A stretch of DNA of 54,487 nucleotides from CALJUZ01 sp003387805 (GCA_937975235.1 CALJUZ010000009.1:1-54487), one strand, 5' to 3'; positions 45,054 to 53,651 are shown, numbered from the stretch's first letter. The notes: generated by a model from the letters alone, not told the origin. Program-made: numbers and translations.

Positions 45054-45389
45054 TCAGCCGATCTTCGTACCCAGCTCCACGTCGTGGTCGGGCCGCAGCA
45101 GCACGACGCCCGACTCCTCCATGGCTCCCAGCACCAGCACCTCGGACATAAACGTCGCAATCTGCTTGGGCGGGAAGTTGACCACCGCCACCACCAGGCG
45201 GTTCATGAGGTCTTCTTTCGTGTAGCGGTCCGTAATCTGCGCGCTGGACCGCTTCAGGCCCAGCGGCCCGAAATCAATGGTCAGCTTGTACGCGGGCTTG
45301 CGCGCCTCGGGAAAATCCTGCACGTCCACAACCCGTCCGACCCGGATGTCCAGCTTCTGAAAGTCGTTCCACGTCGCCAGCGTCTCCAC
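45054..45389 (-). CDS. csaA: CsaA-family tRNA-binding/chaperone-like protein
   Basis: This 111-residue protein has the OB fold of the EMAP/Trbp111/CsaA family, which binds tRNA and assists protein export in Bacillus. FQKLDIRVGRVVDVQDFPEA, KLTIDFGPLGLKRSSAQI, VVAVVNFPPKQIATFMSEVL and VLLRPDHDVELGTKI match the full family length (~110). GTG 45389 is chosen, eight bases after GGGAGG; the upstream reading frame runs into repeat DNA. Confidence 0.93.
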   Translation of the reverse strand: METLATWNDFQKLDIRVGRVVDVQDFPEARKPAYKLTIDFGPLGLKRSSAQITDRYTKEDLMNRLVVAVVNFPPKQIATFMSEVLVLGAMEESGVVLLRPDHDVELGTKIG

Positions 45390-45543
45390 TGCACGCGCCT
45401 CCCGAACATCCTGCTCGCTTCCGGTCCGGCCCGGTTGGTGTTTTCGGCCGGCTCCGCCCCATTCTTCGAGCCGCCCCGCCGCACGTCCTGCCCGCATGCA
45501 CCCCTCGGCCTGCCGACAGCCCCGCCCCTTCGGCGTCGGGCGC

Positions 45544-45648
45544 GCCGGGTCTGATTGCGCCGGGTCTGGATGCGCCGGGTGTGGATGGGCCGGGTGCGGA
45601 TGGGCCGGGTGCGGATGGGCCGGGTGCGGATGGGCCGGGTGCGGATTG
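45544..45648. repeat. 15-bp tandem repeat, seven copies
   Basis: The unit GCCGGGTGCGGATGG is repeated seven times (45544, 45559, 45574, 45589, 45604, 45619, 45634). The first three and last copies carry substitutions while the middle three are identical, a pattern of recent slippage. Confidence 0.9.
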
Positions 45649-45716
45649 CGGTCCCTCGGGCCACCAACGACACAGCGTCCCCAAATCCTGTTTCCGAAGA
45701 AAATTGCAATTCAGTG

Positions 45717-45745
45717 TAGACAAGCCCTTGCCGGTGTGTTATAGT
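45717..45745 (+). promoter_or_regulatory. Promoter of the cold-shock gene
   Basis: -35 TAGACA (45717-45722), 17-bp spacer, -10 TATAGT (45740-45745) preceded by TGT (extended -10). The ~77-nt leader holds a small hairpin GCGGC-TTGAA-GCCGC (45771-45785), and GGAGG nine bases before the TTG start. Confidence 0.7.
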
Positions 45746-45828
45746 CGCACCATGACCTCGCACGGGTACGGCGGCTTGAAGCCGCTGCCCACCGCAGGTC
45801 CGCAATTCAGCTAGGGAGGTTACACCTT

Positions 45829-46035
45829 TTGCAGGAAGGCACGGTCAAGTGGTTCAACGCCGAAAAGGGCTACGGTTTCATCGAGCCTGACACCGGCGCG
45901 GGCGACGTTTTCGTCCACTTTACGGCCATCAACGCCGACGGCTTCCGCACGCTCGAAGAAGGCCAGCGGGTCAGCTTCGACATCGTGCAGGGCCAAAAAG
46001 GCCCCCAGGCCGGCAACGTGACGCTTATCGGTTAA
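45829..46035 (+). CDS. Cold-shock family RNA chaperone
   Basis: This 68-residue CspA/CspB-type protein is a single OB-fold domain binding single-stranded RNA/DNA. RNP1 is KGYGFIEP near 13-20, RNP2 is VFVHF near 27-31, and VKWFNAEKG starts the fold. TTG 45829 follows GGGAGG. It is monocistronic, with its own promoter and a strong terminator. Confidence 0.96.
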   Translation: MQEGTVKWFNAEKGYGFIEPDTGAGDVFVHFTAINADGFRTLEEGQRVSFDIVQGQKGPQAGNVTLIG

Positions 46036-46128
46036 CGGCAAGCTGCCGATCGTCGAACGTTGTCCCCAGACGGACGCCGCTCGAATGACCGATCGACCGC
46101 ATTGCAATTGCAACTGATAACGGAAAAG

Positions 46129-46155
46129 AAGGGCGGGGACTCCCCGCCCTTTTTT
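46129..46155 (+). terminator. Rho-independent terminator of the cold-shock gene
   Basis: Ten-base arms AAGGGCGGGG and CCCCGCCCTT with a 3-nt loop, running into TTTTT on the plus strand. Confidence 0.93.
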
Positions 46156-46203
46156 GGATCCTAGCAGGGCACCGCCGGCGACGCTCGCCCGGCAACCATC
46201 CCC

Positions 46204-46355
46204 CGCCGACGCTGACCGCCGCCTGACCTCTCAGCGCCGACGGCCGCCGGGCTCGCTCAACGCCGGCCGCCGTCCGGCACCTCAACGCTGACTGCCGATC
46301 GGCCCCCCAACGCTGACTGCCGACCAAACCCGCTCAACGCTGACCTTCGCCCGAG
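46204..46355. repeat. Degenerate 26-bp tandem repeat, about six copies
   Basis: Successive units begin CTCAACGCTGACTGCCGA or close variants (CTCAGCGCCGACGGCC, CTCAACGCCGGCCGCC, CCAACGCTGACTGCCGA) every 25-26 bp. The two central units share 16 identical bases. It directly precedes the 153-bp array. Confidence 0.7.
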
Positions 46356-46444
46356 CCATGGTCGCCGCGCGGCTGCCACGCCGCAGACCCCTTGCGTTGT
46401 GCGTTTTGGTGGTCAGCTTACTTCGGCGGCGCCATCGCACGGAC

Positions 46445-46990
46445 GTCGCCATACGTGGCGACAAAATCCGAAATCGTCGCCATTGGTGGAGCTACAATCA
46501 CAAGGCATCGCCGTGGGTGGAGATCTGGCCGTTGCGCGGGCCCCGACCAAGGCTGTACGCGATGGTTGCGCTCGCTCGAGCAACAGCGCCGGCAGCGCAT
46601 CGCCATACGTGGCGGCGGAATCCGAATCCGTCGCCGTGGGTGGAGCTGCAATCGCAATCCATCTCCATGGGTGGAGATATAGCGGTACAAGAGCGCCGGA
46701 TAATGCCGAGCGCGATGATTTCACCGACCAGAACACAGTCGTCAGAGGGACATCGTCATAGGTGGCGGCGGAATCCGAAATCGCCGCCATGGGTGGAGCT
46801 GCAATCGCAATCCATCTCCATGGGTGGAGATATAGCGGTACGAGAGCGCCGGATAATGCCGAACGCGATGATTTCACCGGTCGGAACACAATCGTCAGAC
46901 GGGCATCGCCATAGGTGGCGACGAACGCCGAAATCGCCGCCATAGGTGGATCTGGAGTCGCATTTCATCTCCAAGGGTGGAGACCAAACT
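46445..46990. repeat. 153-bp tandem repeat array with internal 31-bp palindrome rhythm
   Basis: Copies start at about 46445 (diverged), 46598, 46751 and 46904 (partial); the second and third are about 90% identical. Each copy holds three GTGG-centred inverted motifs spaced exactly 31 bp (for instance ATCTCCA-TGGG-TGGAGAT and GTCGCCA-TACG-TGGCGAC), followed by a ~91-bp conserved segment. The 153-bp period is a multiple of three, so both strands show long open frames of 51-residue repeats. But copy 1 is offset by one base relative to copy 2, and no ribosome site precedes either frame, which argues against coding. The function is unknown. Confidence 0.85.
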
Positions 46991-47283
46991 CGTGCGTGAG
47001 GGCGGCGGGGCCGGAGCCGTGCCCGCCGGTCCGACCCTCACGGCGTTAAGGTACCCCTGGCCACTCTCATCAAGGTGAAAACCATAATTTGGAAATCACG
47101 CTCTTATGTGGGATTCTTGCTGGGCCTCCCCGGCCGTGGCGACAGCTCTGAAGGCCAGACTTGGTCCAGTGGTTGAGCCTCTACGACGGGCCCTTCGGGG
47201 ACGAGATCCGAGCTGAGCACCGACGCAGCGGCCCTTCACATTTGAGGCCTAAGGCCGAGCCCGGCGGCCCAATTGCCACTGGC

Positions 47284-47355
47284 AAGAACGAAAAGGAACT
47301 TCGGTCTCGCCCACGAGAGGAAAATCGAAAAACAGTCCTTCGAGCGGTAATCTGC
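47284..47355. repeat. Diverged duplicate A (72 bp, hairpin TCTCG/CGAGA)
   Basis: Aligns with 47461-47531 over its whole length (shared words CTCGCCCAC versus CCCGCCCAC, CGAAAAACA, and TCTGCC versus TTTGCC at the end). A hairpin TCTCG-CCCA-CGAGA sits where copy B has a longer one. Confidence 0.5.
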
Positions 47356-47460
47356 CTTCGAGGCCGCAACTGGCCAATGCTTTGCGCCATGCCTGACCGT
47401 TCTTCCAGCCGCTTCAGGCTGGTTCGCCGCTCCCTGCTCCGGACAAGTTCCCGCTAACGC

Positions 47461-47531
47461 AAGCGAATACAAATTCCGCTCCCGCCCACAAGAGCGGGAG
47501 CGAAAAACATTTCCAAGGACGGGAATTTGCC
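47461..47531. repeat. Diverged duplicate B (71 bp, hairpin CGCTCCCGC/GCGGGAGCG)
   Basis: The 9-bp hairpin CGCTCCCGC-CCACAAGA-GCGGGAGCG is followed by AAAAACA. The hairpin position is kept between copies while the arm sequence changes, hinting at structural constraint. Confidence 0.5.
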
Positions 47532-47564
47532 GCCGGCGCCTTCGCCGGCCGACCGACAGCAGCC

Positions 47565-47876
47565 CGGCCCGCAGCGCGTGGCGCCGACAGCGGCCGCGCA
47601 CACATCGTCACGTCCAGCCCCGGGCCGTCCCGGCAGCCGCGCCGCCGCACGCCCGCGCGTCACCGGCCCGCAGCGAGGAGCGCTAACGGCGGCCGCGGCC
47701 CCGTCGTCACGTCCAGGCGTCATCGGCCCGCAGCGTGTGGCGCCAACGCCGGCCGCGACCCCGTCGTCACGTCTGGTCCTGGCAGTCCCAGCAGCCGCTC
47801 CGCCGCACATCGGGGCGTCACCGGCCCGCGGCCAGCGGCGCCGACACCGGCCGCGGCCCCGGCGTCACGTTCGGGC
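47565..47876. repeat. Four-copy ~54-bp GC repeat running into the ctaA end
   Basis: Similar units beginning CGGCCCGCAGCG or CGGCCCGCGGCC start at 47565, 47664, 47724 and 47822 (spacings 99, 60, 98), each ending near CGTCACGT. The last copy overlaps the final codons of ctaA by about 12 bp. Confidence 0.65.
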
Positions 47877-48812
47877 TTCGGCGGTCTCCAGCGGCTGCGG
47901 CGCCCGGCTCGCGGCCAGCTCGGGCTCGGGCGTCACCTGCAGGCAGATGTACGACAAGACGCCGAACAGCACGGTGATGACGGCGCTGTGCATCATGACC
48001 GTGAAGGTCTCCAGCCGGTTGAGCACGGACATGCCGCCGAAAATGGACTGCGCAATGATGAGCCCCATGGACCAGAGCGCCGCCTTGTAGATGTCCGGCC
48101 GCGCCTTGCGCTCCTGGTAGGCCAGGTACAACAGCCAGGCGATGACCAGCGCCCCGCCCAAAGCGGACAGCCGGTGCATGAACTGAATGCCTTCCGGCCC
48201 GAACAGATCGGCCGGGATCAAGCGGCCGTTGCACAGCGGCCAGTCAAGGCAGGCCAGGTTGCTGTTGGTGTGGCGCACGTACGCGCCCGTGTAAATCACG
48301 GCGTAGATGACGATCAGAGTGACCCAGGCCCAGCGCCGCAGTTTCGGGGAAACCAGCGTGCGCCGGCCCGTGTCGCCCCGGTGCAGCTGATACAGCATCA
48401 CGCCGCCCAGAAGCACGACGGCGAAAGCCGAGGACGACACGCCGAAGTGGATGGCCAGCAGCCAGTCCGGCTGGGGCGCCAGCACGACCCACGCGCCGAG
48501 CGCCGACTGCAGGAGCAGGAAAAACACCGAGGCGCCGGCGAAAAACCGCATCTCGGGCCGCCAGCCGTAGTTGCGCCACAAAACCACCGAAAAAACCAGG
48601 ACGGCGATGCCGACGATACCGGAAACGGCGCGGTGATTGTACTCGATCAAAGACGCGATGGTTCCGTCCGGGAGCAGCTCGCCGTGGCAAAGCGGCCACG
48701 AAGCGCCGCAGCCGTCACCCGAGCCGGTTTTGCTGACCAGGGCGCCCGCCATCAGCACGATGAACATGCCGACGACGGAAAACCAAGTCAAAAACTTGAG
48801 TCGCCGCGACAA
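47865..48812 (-). CDS. ctaA: Haem A synthase
   Basis: CtaA (315 residues, eight predicted spans) oxidises haem O to haem A for cytochrome aa3-type oxidase. The Bacillus-type cysteine pairs are visible (CGASWPLCHG near 35-44 and CLDWPLCNG near 188), and the haem histidines lie in EYNHRAVSG, AIHFGVSS, FMHRLSALGG and MMHSAVI. TTG 48812 follows AAGGATGGTG. Together with the bc complex it implies an aerobic haem-copper oxidase, whose genes are outside the window. It is transcribed away from the membrane-protein gene at 49148. Confidence 0.95.
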   Translation of the reverse strand: MSRRLKFLTWFSVVGMFIVLMAGALVSKTGSGDGCGASWPLCHGELLPDGTIASLIEYNHRAVSGIVGIAVLVFSVVLWRNYGWRPEMRFFAGASVFFLLLQSALGAWVVLAPQPDWLLAIHFGVSSSAFAVVLLGGVMLYQLHRGDTGRRTLVSPKLRRWAWVTLIVIYAVIYTGAYVRHTNSNLACLDWPLCNGRLIPADLFGPEGIQFMHRLSALGGALVIAWLLYLAYQERKARPDIYKAALWSMGLIIAQSIFGGMSVLNRLETFTVMMHSAVITVLFGVLSYICLQVTPEPELAASRAPQPLETAEART

Positions 48813-49147
48813 AGCACAACACCATCCTTACATACTGTGCGCCCCGTACCATGCACTTGACTGATTCGGCTTCGGCTCGGCCGTTCCTGCCCTCGCCCCG
48901 CCGCGCCGGCGGTTCGGACGGCGAAACCGGGCCGGCCAAACCAGCCCATCCCTGTACGCCCGGAACGGGCCGTCGCCTTTCCACGGCGTTCTACTGCTAA
49001 TGATAGCAAAGACGCGGCCGCAGCGTCGACCACGGCGAAGGCCTCGGGCCGCAAAAAAGGCCCGAAGGCGGGCCGCCGCGCATGAACCGCGCGCTGAAGC
49101 CGCACAATGAAAAGGCGGAGCATCGCCCGCGATAGGGGGAACCGCCA
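48813..49147. other. 335-bp divergent spacer ctaA / membrane protein
   Basis: No gene is supported. It contains a hairpin CGGGCC-GCAAAAAA-GGCCCG near 49045-49064 and AT-richer words near 49000, but no clear promoter boxes were identified. Confidence 0.4.
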
Positions 49148-49645
49148 TTGGCCGTAACCGAGACCGGCCACTCGGCGCTGCGGGTCGCCGGCGCCGGCTT
49201 GACCGCCGGCCTGGCGCAAACCGCCGCCGTCTACGTCCTGGCCGCCGTTTTTGACCTGACCGTGACGGACATGTCGGCGTTCGTCGGCAGCGTCCTCGCC
49301 GGCCCGGCGCCCGCCGCGATAGCCGCCGGACGCTGGCTGTTTGCATTGATGGCAGTGATCTGGGCTTTTCTTTACCGCCGCGTCGGACCCGGGCTGCCCG
49401 GTCCCGCCTGGCAGCGGGGCCTGCTTTTCGGAGGGCTGGTCTGGGCCTTCAGCACCGTCGCGCTGCTTCCCCTGCTGGCGGCCGTGGCCTCCTCCGGCAC
49501 CCGGCCCGGCCTCTTCGGTCTGGGTTTCGGCGGCGTCCCGGCGGCTTTGACCGCGCTGACCGCGCACTTGGTATACGGCGTTGTCCTGGCGTTGTCGCTG
49601 CGCCGCGCCGACGAGCCGCCCGTACCCGAGCCGGGTCCCGCCTAA
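49148..49645 (+). CDS. Small integral membrane protein of unknown function
   Basis: A 165-residue protein with four to five hydrophobic spans (ALRVAGAGLTAGLAQTAAVY, GRWLFALMAVIWAFLY, GLLFGGLVWAFSTVALLPLL, LTALTAHLVYGVVLALSL). It is Gly/Ala-rich with no catalytic motif. TTG 49148 follows AGGGGGAACCGCCA. It resembles small conserved membrane proteins often found near cytochrome oxidase assembly genes; being divergent from ctaA is the only context. Function not assigned. Confidence 0.7.
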   Translation: MAVTETGHSALRVAGAGLTAGLAQTAAVYVLAAVFDLTVTDMSAFVGSVLAGPAPAAIAAGRWLFALMAVIWAFLYRRVGPGLPGPAWQRGLLFGGLVWAFSTVALLPLLAAVASSGTRPGLFGLGFGGVPAALTALTAHLVYGVVLALSLRRADEPPVPEPGPA

Positions 49646-50153
49646 GCCCCGCCGCGAAGCTGCGGGGCCCGGGGCCGTGGATGGCGGCGGCCACGGGCCG
49701 TGGATGGCGGCGGCCACGGGCCGGCTGCACAGCCTCAAGGGCGGGCGCCGCGGACGGAGAGGCCCCGCGGGCCCGCCGGAAACAAGAGGCCCGGGCGCCG
49801 TGCCCTGAGGGGACCCACGGTCCCGGACCCAAATGGCAAGAAGCGAGTGCCGCCGGTCCAAGAAGCGGTGAGGGTGTGATATTCTCCAAAAAAGGAGTCG
49901 TCAAGGACACGGGCGGCACTCAAGCCGCAGACCGTTCGGCAAACGCAGAAAGGCACCGCCGTACGAATCGCCCGCGCCGCAACGGTACTGGGCGCTCGCG
50001 CCATGATTTGAGCTCCAAGGCTCACGCCGCGACGTCCGCCCGGCGCTCGCCTCGCGATGCGCGCCCGGCGCTCCCGCCGGCTCAGCTCGCCACCGTACGG
50101 AACCTTCGCCGGTTCAGCTCGCTACCTCGCGAAACTCCCGCTGGCTCAGCCCG
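49646..50153. other. 508-bp spacer with 23-bp and 32-bp tandem repeats
   Basis: No gene is supported. A 23-bp unit (GGGCCGTGGATGGCGGCGG followed by CCAC) is present twice in tandem (49672-49694, 49695-49717) plus a fragment. A hairpin ATTCTCC-AAAAAA-GGAGTC-like structure lies near 49880. A degenerate 32-bp array ends the stretch at 50077-50160. Confidence 0.55.
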
Positions 50154-50160
50154 CTACCCG
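50077..50160. repeat. Degenerate 32-bp tandem repeat, about 2.6 copies
   Basis: Units start at 50077, 50109 and 50141 (CCGGCTCAGCTCGC, CCGGTTCAGCTCGC, CTGGCTCAGCCCGC). The last copy touches the stop of the HEAT-repeat gene. Confidence 0.7.
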
Positions 50161-50768
50161 CCGGATCCTCCGCCGTCGTCTCCGGACCGTTGCAGCAGCA
50201 TCTGCGCTTCGACGCGAATCAACGGATTGGCGTGCTGCAACGCCCTCTCCAGCGCCTCCCGGCCCGCCGGGCCGATGTCGTGCAGCGCCACGCCCGCGGA
50301 CGAGCGCACGTCGTCGTCTTCGTCGCCCAGAAGCTCCACCAGCGCGTCGGCGCAGCCGCCGGCCTCGGCGCCGAAATCCGCCAGCGACAGCGCGGCCGAC
50401 GACCGCACGCCCGGATCGTCATCCGCCAACGCCCGGGCCAGGGCGTCCACCGCCCGCCGTCCGGCCCGGGGGCCGATTTCGCCCAGTTTGCGCGCCGCGC
50501 CGGCCCGCACGTCCGGGTTGTGATGGTGCAGCAGCCCGTCGATAAAGGCCTGAACCATGTCGCCCGGCCGGCCCGGGGGCGAGCCCTCGGGACGGGCCGG
50601 AAGCGCGCCCTCCGTCCGGCCCCGGGGCGAGCTTTTCGCCACGCCCCGGGACGGGCCCACCGCCGTGCCCCGGGCGGCACCCGCGTCCGCAGCGGCGCCC
50701 CCGCCCGGCGGGCCTCCCAGGCCCAGAGCCTTTTTCATTCGATCCCACAAACCGGACAAATCCGTCAC
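50154..50768 (-). CDS. HEAT/PBS-lyase repeat protein with disordered N-terminus
   Basis: A 204-residue protein with an N-terminal low-complexity linker (Gly/Ala/Pro/Arg, about residues 18-70) and three to four short HEAT repeats of the PBS-lyase type (NPDVRAGAARKLGEIG, DPGVRSSAALSLADFG, DDDVRSSAGVALHDIG, NPLIRVEAQMLLQRS). The acidic, Gly-rich C-terminus is GDDGGGSGG. Probably a protein-interaction module. The GTG start overlaps the quinone oxidoreductase stop (GTGA), so translation is coupled. Confidence 0.8.
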   Translation of the reverse strand: MTDLSGLWDRMKKALGLGGPPGGGAAADAGAARGTAVGPSRGVAKSSPRGRTEGALPARPEGSPPGRPGDMVQAFIDGLLHHHNPDVRAGAARKLGEIGPRAGRRAVDALARALADDDPGVRSSAALSLADFGAEAGGCADALVELLGDEDDDVRSSAGVALHDIGPAGREALERALQHANPLIRVEAQMLLQRSGDDGGGSGG

Positions 50769-51781
50769 CGCCCCGTTTTCCCCGAGAGCCCGCCGCCGGC
50801 CCCGCGCTGCTCCGGAATGAGCAAGACCTTGCCGGACGTAGCCCGGCTCTCCAGCAGCCGGTGAGCCTCCGCCGCCCGCTCCAGCGGCAGCGCCTGGTCA
50901 ATGCGCAGCGACAGCCGGCCTTCCTGCAGCCACGTGAAGATGTCGCCGGCCCGCTCCAGCAGCTCCCGCCGGTCCGCCACGTAGTGGGCCAGAGACGGCC
51001 GCGTCAAAAACAACGAGCCGTGCCGGTTCAGCAGCTGCACGTCCAAGGGCTCGACGGGACCGCTGGACTGCCCGTACGACACCATGTACCCGCGCGGCCG
51101 CAGCGACCGCAGGCTGGCCTCGAAGGTGGCGCGCCCCACCGAGTCGTAGACGACGTCCACACCCTCGCCGCCGGTCAGCCGGGCGATTTCTTCGGCAAAA
51201 TCCTTCTCCGTATACAATATCACTTCGTCGGCGCCGGCTTCCCGGGCCAGGCGGGCTTTCTCCTCCGTGGACACCGTGCCGTACACCGTTGCGCCCCGCA
51301 TTTTCGCGATCTGCACCAGCAGCAGCCCGACGCCGCCGGCCGCGGCGTGCACCAGCGCCCGGTGCCCTTCCTTTAATGGAAACGTGCTGCACGCCAGGTA
51401 GTGCGCGGTCATGCCTTGGAGCAGGACCGCCGCCGCCTGCTGCGCCGTCACGCCCTCGGGCACGGGCACCAGCCGGTCCGCCGGCACCACGTGATACCGG
51501 GCGTAGCTGCCGGGCTGCATCACGTAGCCGACCCGGTCGCCCACCCGCACCTCCCGGACGCCTTCCCCCACCGCATCGACCACGCCCGCGCCTTCCACGC
51601 CCGGAACGAAGGGCGTCTCGCGCGGGTACAGCCCGCTGCGGTGGTAAATGTCGATGTAGTTGACGCCGGCCGCCTCCACGCGCACCCGCACCTGGCCCGG
51701 TCCGGGTTCAGGCACGGGCAGTTCACGAACCGCCAGCGCCTCCGGCCCGCCGGGCCGCTCCACCACCACAGCCTGCATCAT
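50765..51781 (-). CDS. Zinc-independent quinone oxidoreductase (MDR family)
   Basis: This 338-residue NADPH-dependent reductase is of the Qor/zeta-crystallin type. GVNYIDIYHRSGLYP near 42-56, VPGVEGAGVVDAVGEGV near 63-79, the nucleotide loop HAAAGGVGLLLVQIAKMRGA near 143-162 and ASLRSLRPRGYMVSYGQSSG are family hallmarks. The zinc-binding cysteines of alcohol dehydrogenases are absent. ATG 51781 (with ATG 51778 adjacent) follows GGGAGGG. It overlaps the HEAT-repeat gene by 4 bp and is divergent from ilvD. Confidence 0.93.
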   Translation of the reverse strand: MMQAVVVERPGGPEALAVRELPVPEPGPGQVRVRVEAAGVNYIDIYHRSGLYPRETPFVPGVEGAGVVDAVGEGVREVRVGDRVGYVMQPGSYARYHVVPADRLVPVPEGVTAQQAAAVLLQGMTAHYLACSTFPLKEGHRALVHAAAGGVGLLLVQIAKMRGATVYGTVSTEEKARLAREAGADEVILYTEKDFAEEIARLTGGEGVDVVYDSVGRATFEASLRSLRPRGYMVSYGQSSGPVEPLDVQLLNRHGSLFLTRPSLAHYVADRRELLERAGDIFTWLQEGRLSLRIDQALPLERAAEAHRLLESRATSGKVLLIPEQRGAGGGLSGKTGR

Positions 51782-51959
51782 CTTGCCCGTCCCTCCCTCG
51801 GCCTGCACGCCATCTTCTCCTTTGGCGGCCCGGATGGAAACTTTTCCTTCAAGGGCCGCATGGAATCTTCGCCTTCGGCGCCCGGTCTTCCCTTTTTGTG
51901 GGAGGAGTTCCCGCCCCTGCAAAAGAACCCTTGGGAAATTCGCCGGAGGAGGCTGGACC

Positions 51960-53651
51960 GTGTCTCACACCGCGACACGAAAGGATTTGCGCACTCGCAG
52001 CATCGATATCAGCGAAGGGGCGACGCGGGCGCCCAACCGGGCCATGCTGCGGGACGTGGGCTTCACGGACGACGACTTCAAGAAGCCGATGGTGGGCATC
52101 GCCAGCACGTGGAGCGAAGTGACGCCGTGCAACATGCACATCGACGAGCTGGCCCGCATCGCCAAGCGCAGCGTGCAGCAGGCGGGCGGCGCGCCGCTCA
52201 TCTTCAACACCATCACGGTGTCCGACGGCATCTCCATGGGCACCGAAGGCATGCGCTTCTCGCTGCCCAGCCGGGACTTGATCGCCGACTCCATCGAAAC
52301 GGTGGTCCAGGCCGAGCGGCTGGACGCGGTGCTGGCCATCGGCGGCTGCGACAAGAACATGCCCGGCTGCATGATGGCCATCGGCCGCCTGGGCACCCCG
52401 GCCATTTTCGTGTACGGCGGCACCATCCGGCCCGGCAAGCTCAACGGCCGGGACATCGACATCGTCAGCGCCTTCGAGGCCGTGGGCAAGTACAACCAAG
52501 GCCTCATCGACGAGGAGGAGCTGTACGCCATCGAATGCCACGCCTGCCCGGGACCGGGCTCGTGCGGCGGCATGTACACGGCCAACACCATGGCCGCGGC
52601 CATCGAGGCCATGGGCATGAGCCTGCCCGGCAGCTCGTCCAACCCGGCCGAGTCCGACGCCAAGCGCAAAGACGTGGAGGCCGCGGGCGCGGCGCTGCTG
52701 CGGCTGATGGAGCTGGGCATCACGCCGAAGGACATCATGACGACGCAGGCGTTCGAAAACGCCATCGCCGTCGTCATGGCGCTGGGCGGCTCCACCAATG
52801 CGTTCTTGCACCTCATCGCCATCGCCGACTCCATCGGCATGGAACTGACCTACGACGACTTCGAGCGGGTGCGGGCGCGGGTGCCGCACATCGGCGACCT
52901 GAAGCCCAGCGGCCGCTACGTGTTCCAGGACCTGCACCACGTGGGCGGCGTTCCCGCCGTGATGAAGCTGCTGCTGGACGCGGGCCTCTTGCACGGCGAC
53001 TGCCTGACTGTCACGGGCAGAACCATCGCGGAAAATCTGGCCGAGCAGCCGGATTTGGCGCCGAATCAGGACGTGGTGCGCCCGCTGGACAACCCGCTGC
53101 GGACGACGGGCCCGCTCAAGGTGCTGCGCGGCAACCTGGCGCCCGAGGGGGCTGTGGCAAAAATTTCCGGCCTCAAGGTGACCCGCTTCACCGGCCCGGC
53201 GCGGGTGTACGACTCGGAGGAAGCCGCCACCGAGGCGCTGCTCAACGACGAGATCAAGCCCGGCGACGTCCTGGTCATCCGCTACGAAGGCCCCAAGGGC
53301 GGGCCCGGCATGCGGGAGATGCTGTCGGTGACCGCCATCGTCATCGGCAAAGGCCTGGGCGAATCCATCGCGCTCATTACCGACGGCCGCTTCTCCGGCG
53401 GCACCCACGGCTTCGTGGTCGGCCACGTGGCCCCCGAGGCCCAGGTCGGCGGCCCCATCGGGCTCTTGCAAGACGGCGACATGGTTACCATCGACAGCGA
53501 AACCGGCGAGCTGTCCGTGGCCCTGTCCGACGAGGAGCTGCAGCGCCGGGCGGCGGCCTGGCAGCCCCCGCCGCCCAAGTACACCCGGGGCGTCTTGGCC
53601 AAGTACGCCCGCTCCGTGTCGTCGGCGGCCCGGGGCGCGGTGACGGACTAA
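51960..53651 (+). CDS. ilvD: Dihydroxy-acid dehydratase
   Basis: IlvD (563 residues) dehydrates dihydroxyisovalerate and dihydroxymethylvalerate in branched-chain amino acid synthesis. Fe-S cysteines are C57 (SEVTPCN), C130 (GGCDKNMPGC) and C202 (CPGPGSCGGMYTANTM). The C-terminal DGRFSGGTHGFVVGHVAPEA is the second signature. GTG 51960 sits behind GGAGGAGG. No T-box leader motif is visible in the 178-bp upstream region. It stands alone, without other ilv genes. Confidence 0.96.
   Translation: MSHTATRKDLRTRSIDISEGATRAPNRAMLRDVGFTDDDFKKPMVGIASTWSEVTPCNMHIDELARIAKRSVQQAGGAPLIFNTITVSDGISMGTEGMRFSLPSRDLIADSIETVVQAERLDAVLAIGGCDKNMPGCMMAIGRLGTPAIFVYGGTIRPGKLNGRDIDIVSAFEAVGKYNQGLIDEEELYAIECHACPGPGSCGGMYTANTMAAAIEAMGMSLPGSSSNPAESDAKRKDVEAAGAALLRLMELGITPKDIMTTQAFENAIAVVMALGGSTNAFLHLIAIADSIGMELTYDDFERVRARVPHIGDLKPSGRYVFQDLHHVGGVPAVMKLLLDAGLLHGDCLTVTGRTIAENLAEQPDLAPNQDVVRPLDNPLRTTGPLKVLRGNLAPEGAVAKISGLKVTRFTGPARVYDSEEAATEALLNDEIKPGDVLVIRYEGPKGGPGMREMLSVTAIVIGKGLGESIALITDGRFSGGTHGFVVGHVAPEAQVGGPIGLLQDGDMVTIDSETGELSVALSDEELQRRAAAWQPPPPKYTRGVLAKYARSVSSAARGAVTD

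Larger units (their letters stand above)
45390..45828. other. 439-bp spacer csaA / cold-shock gene
   Basis: Contains a GC-rich 15-bp tandem array at 45544-45648, then an AT-richer segment with the cold-shock gene promoter and leader. No gene is supported on either strand. Confidence 0.5.
46991..47564. other. 574-bp non-coding stretch with two hairpin-bearing duplicates
   Basis: No gene is recognised. It includes an AT-richer segment at 47060-47110 and the paired elements at 47284-47355 and 47461-47531. Short open frames on both strands lack domains and ribosome sites. Confidence 0.45.

Noticed and set aside
44660..45160. N-terminal extension of the M42 aminopeptidase or a separate Arg-rich protein
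   Set aside because: The extension is a translation of the 18-bp and 51-bp minisatellites; the family starts at MDETLRML.
46358..46945. Repeat-protein gene with 51-residue repeats on either strand of the 153-bp array
   Set aside because: A multiple-of-three period keeps all frames open automatically; copy 1 is out of frame with copy 2, no ribosome site precedes the frames, and no fold is suggested.
46445..46990. CRISPR array
   Set aside because: Units of 31 bp are not repeat-plus-unique-spacer; all parts of the 153-bp unit are repeated, and there are no cas genes.
51782..51959. T-box leader before ilvD
   Set aside because: No AGGGTGGNACCGCG-like antiterminator bulge and no terminator hairpin with T-run in the 178 bp.
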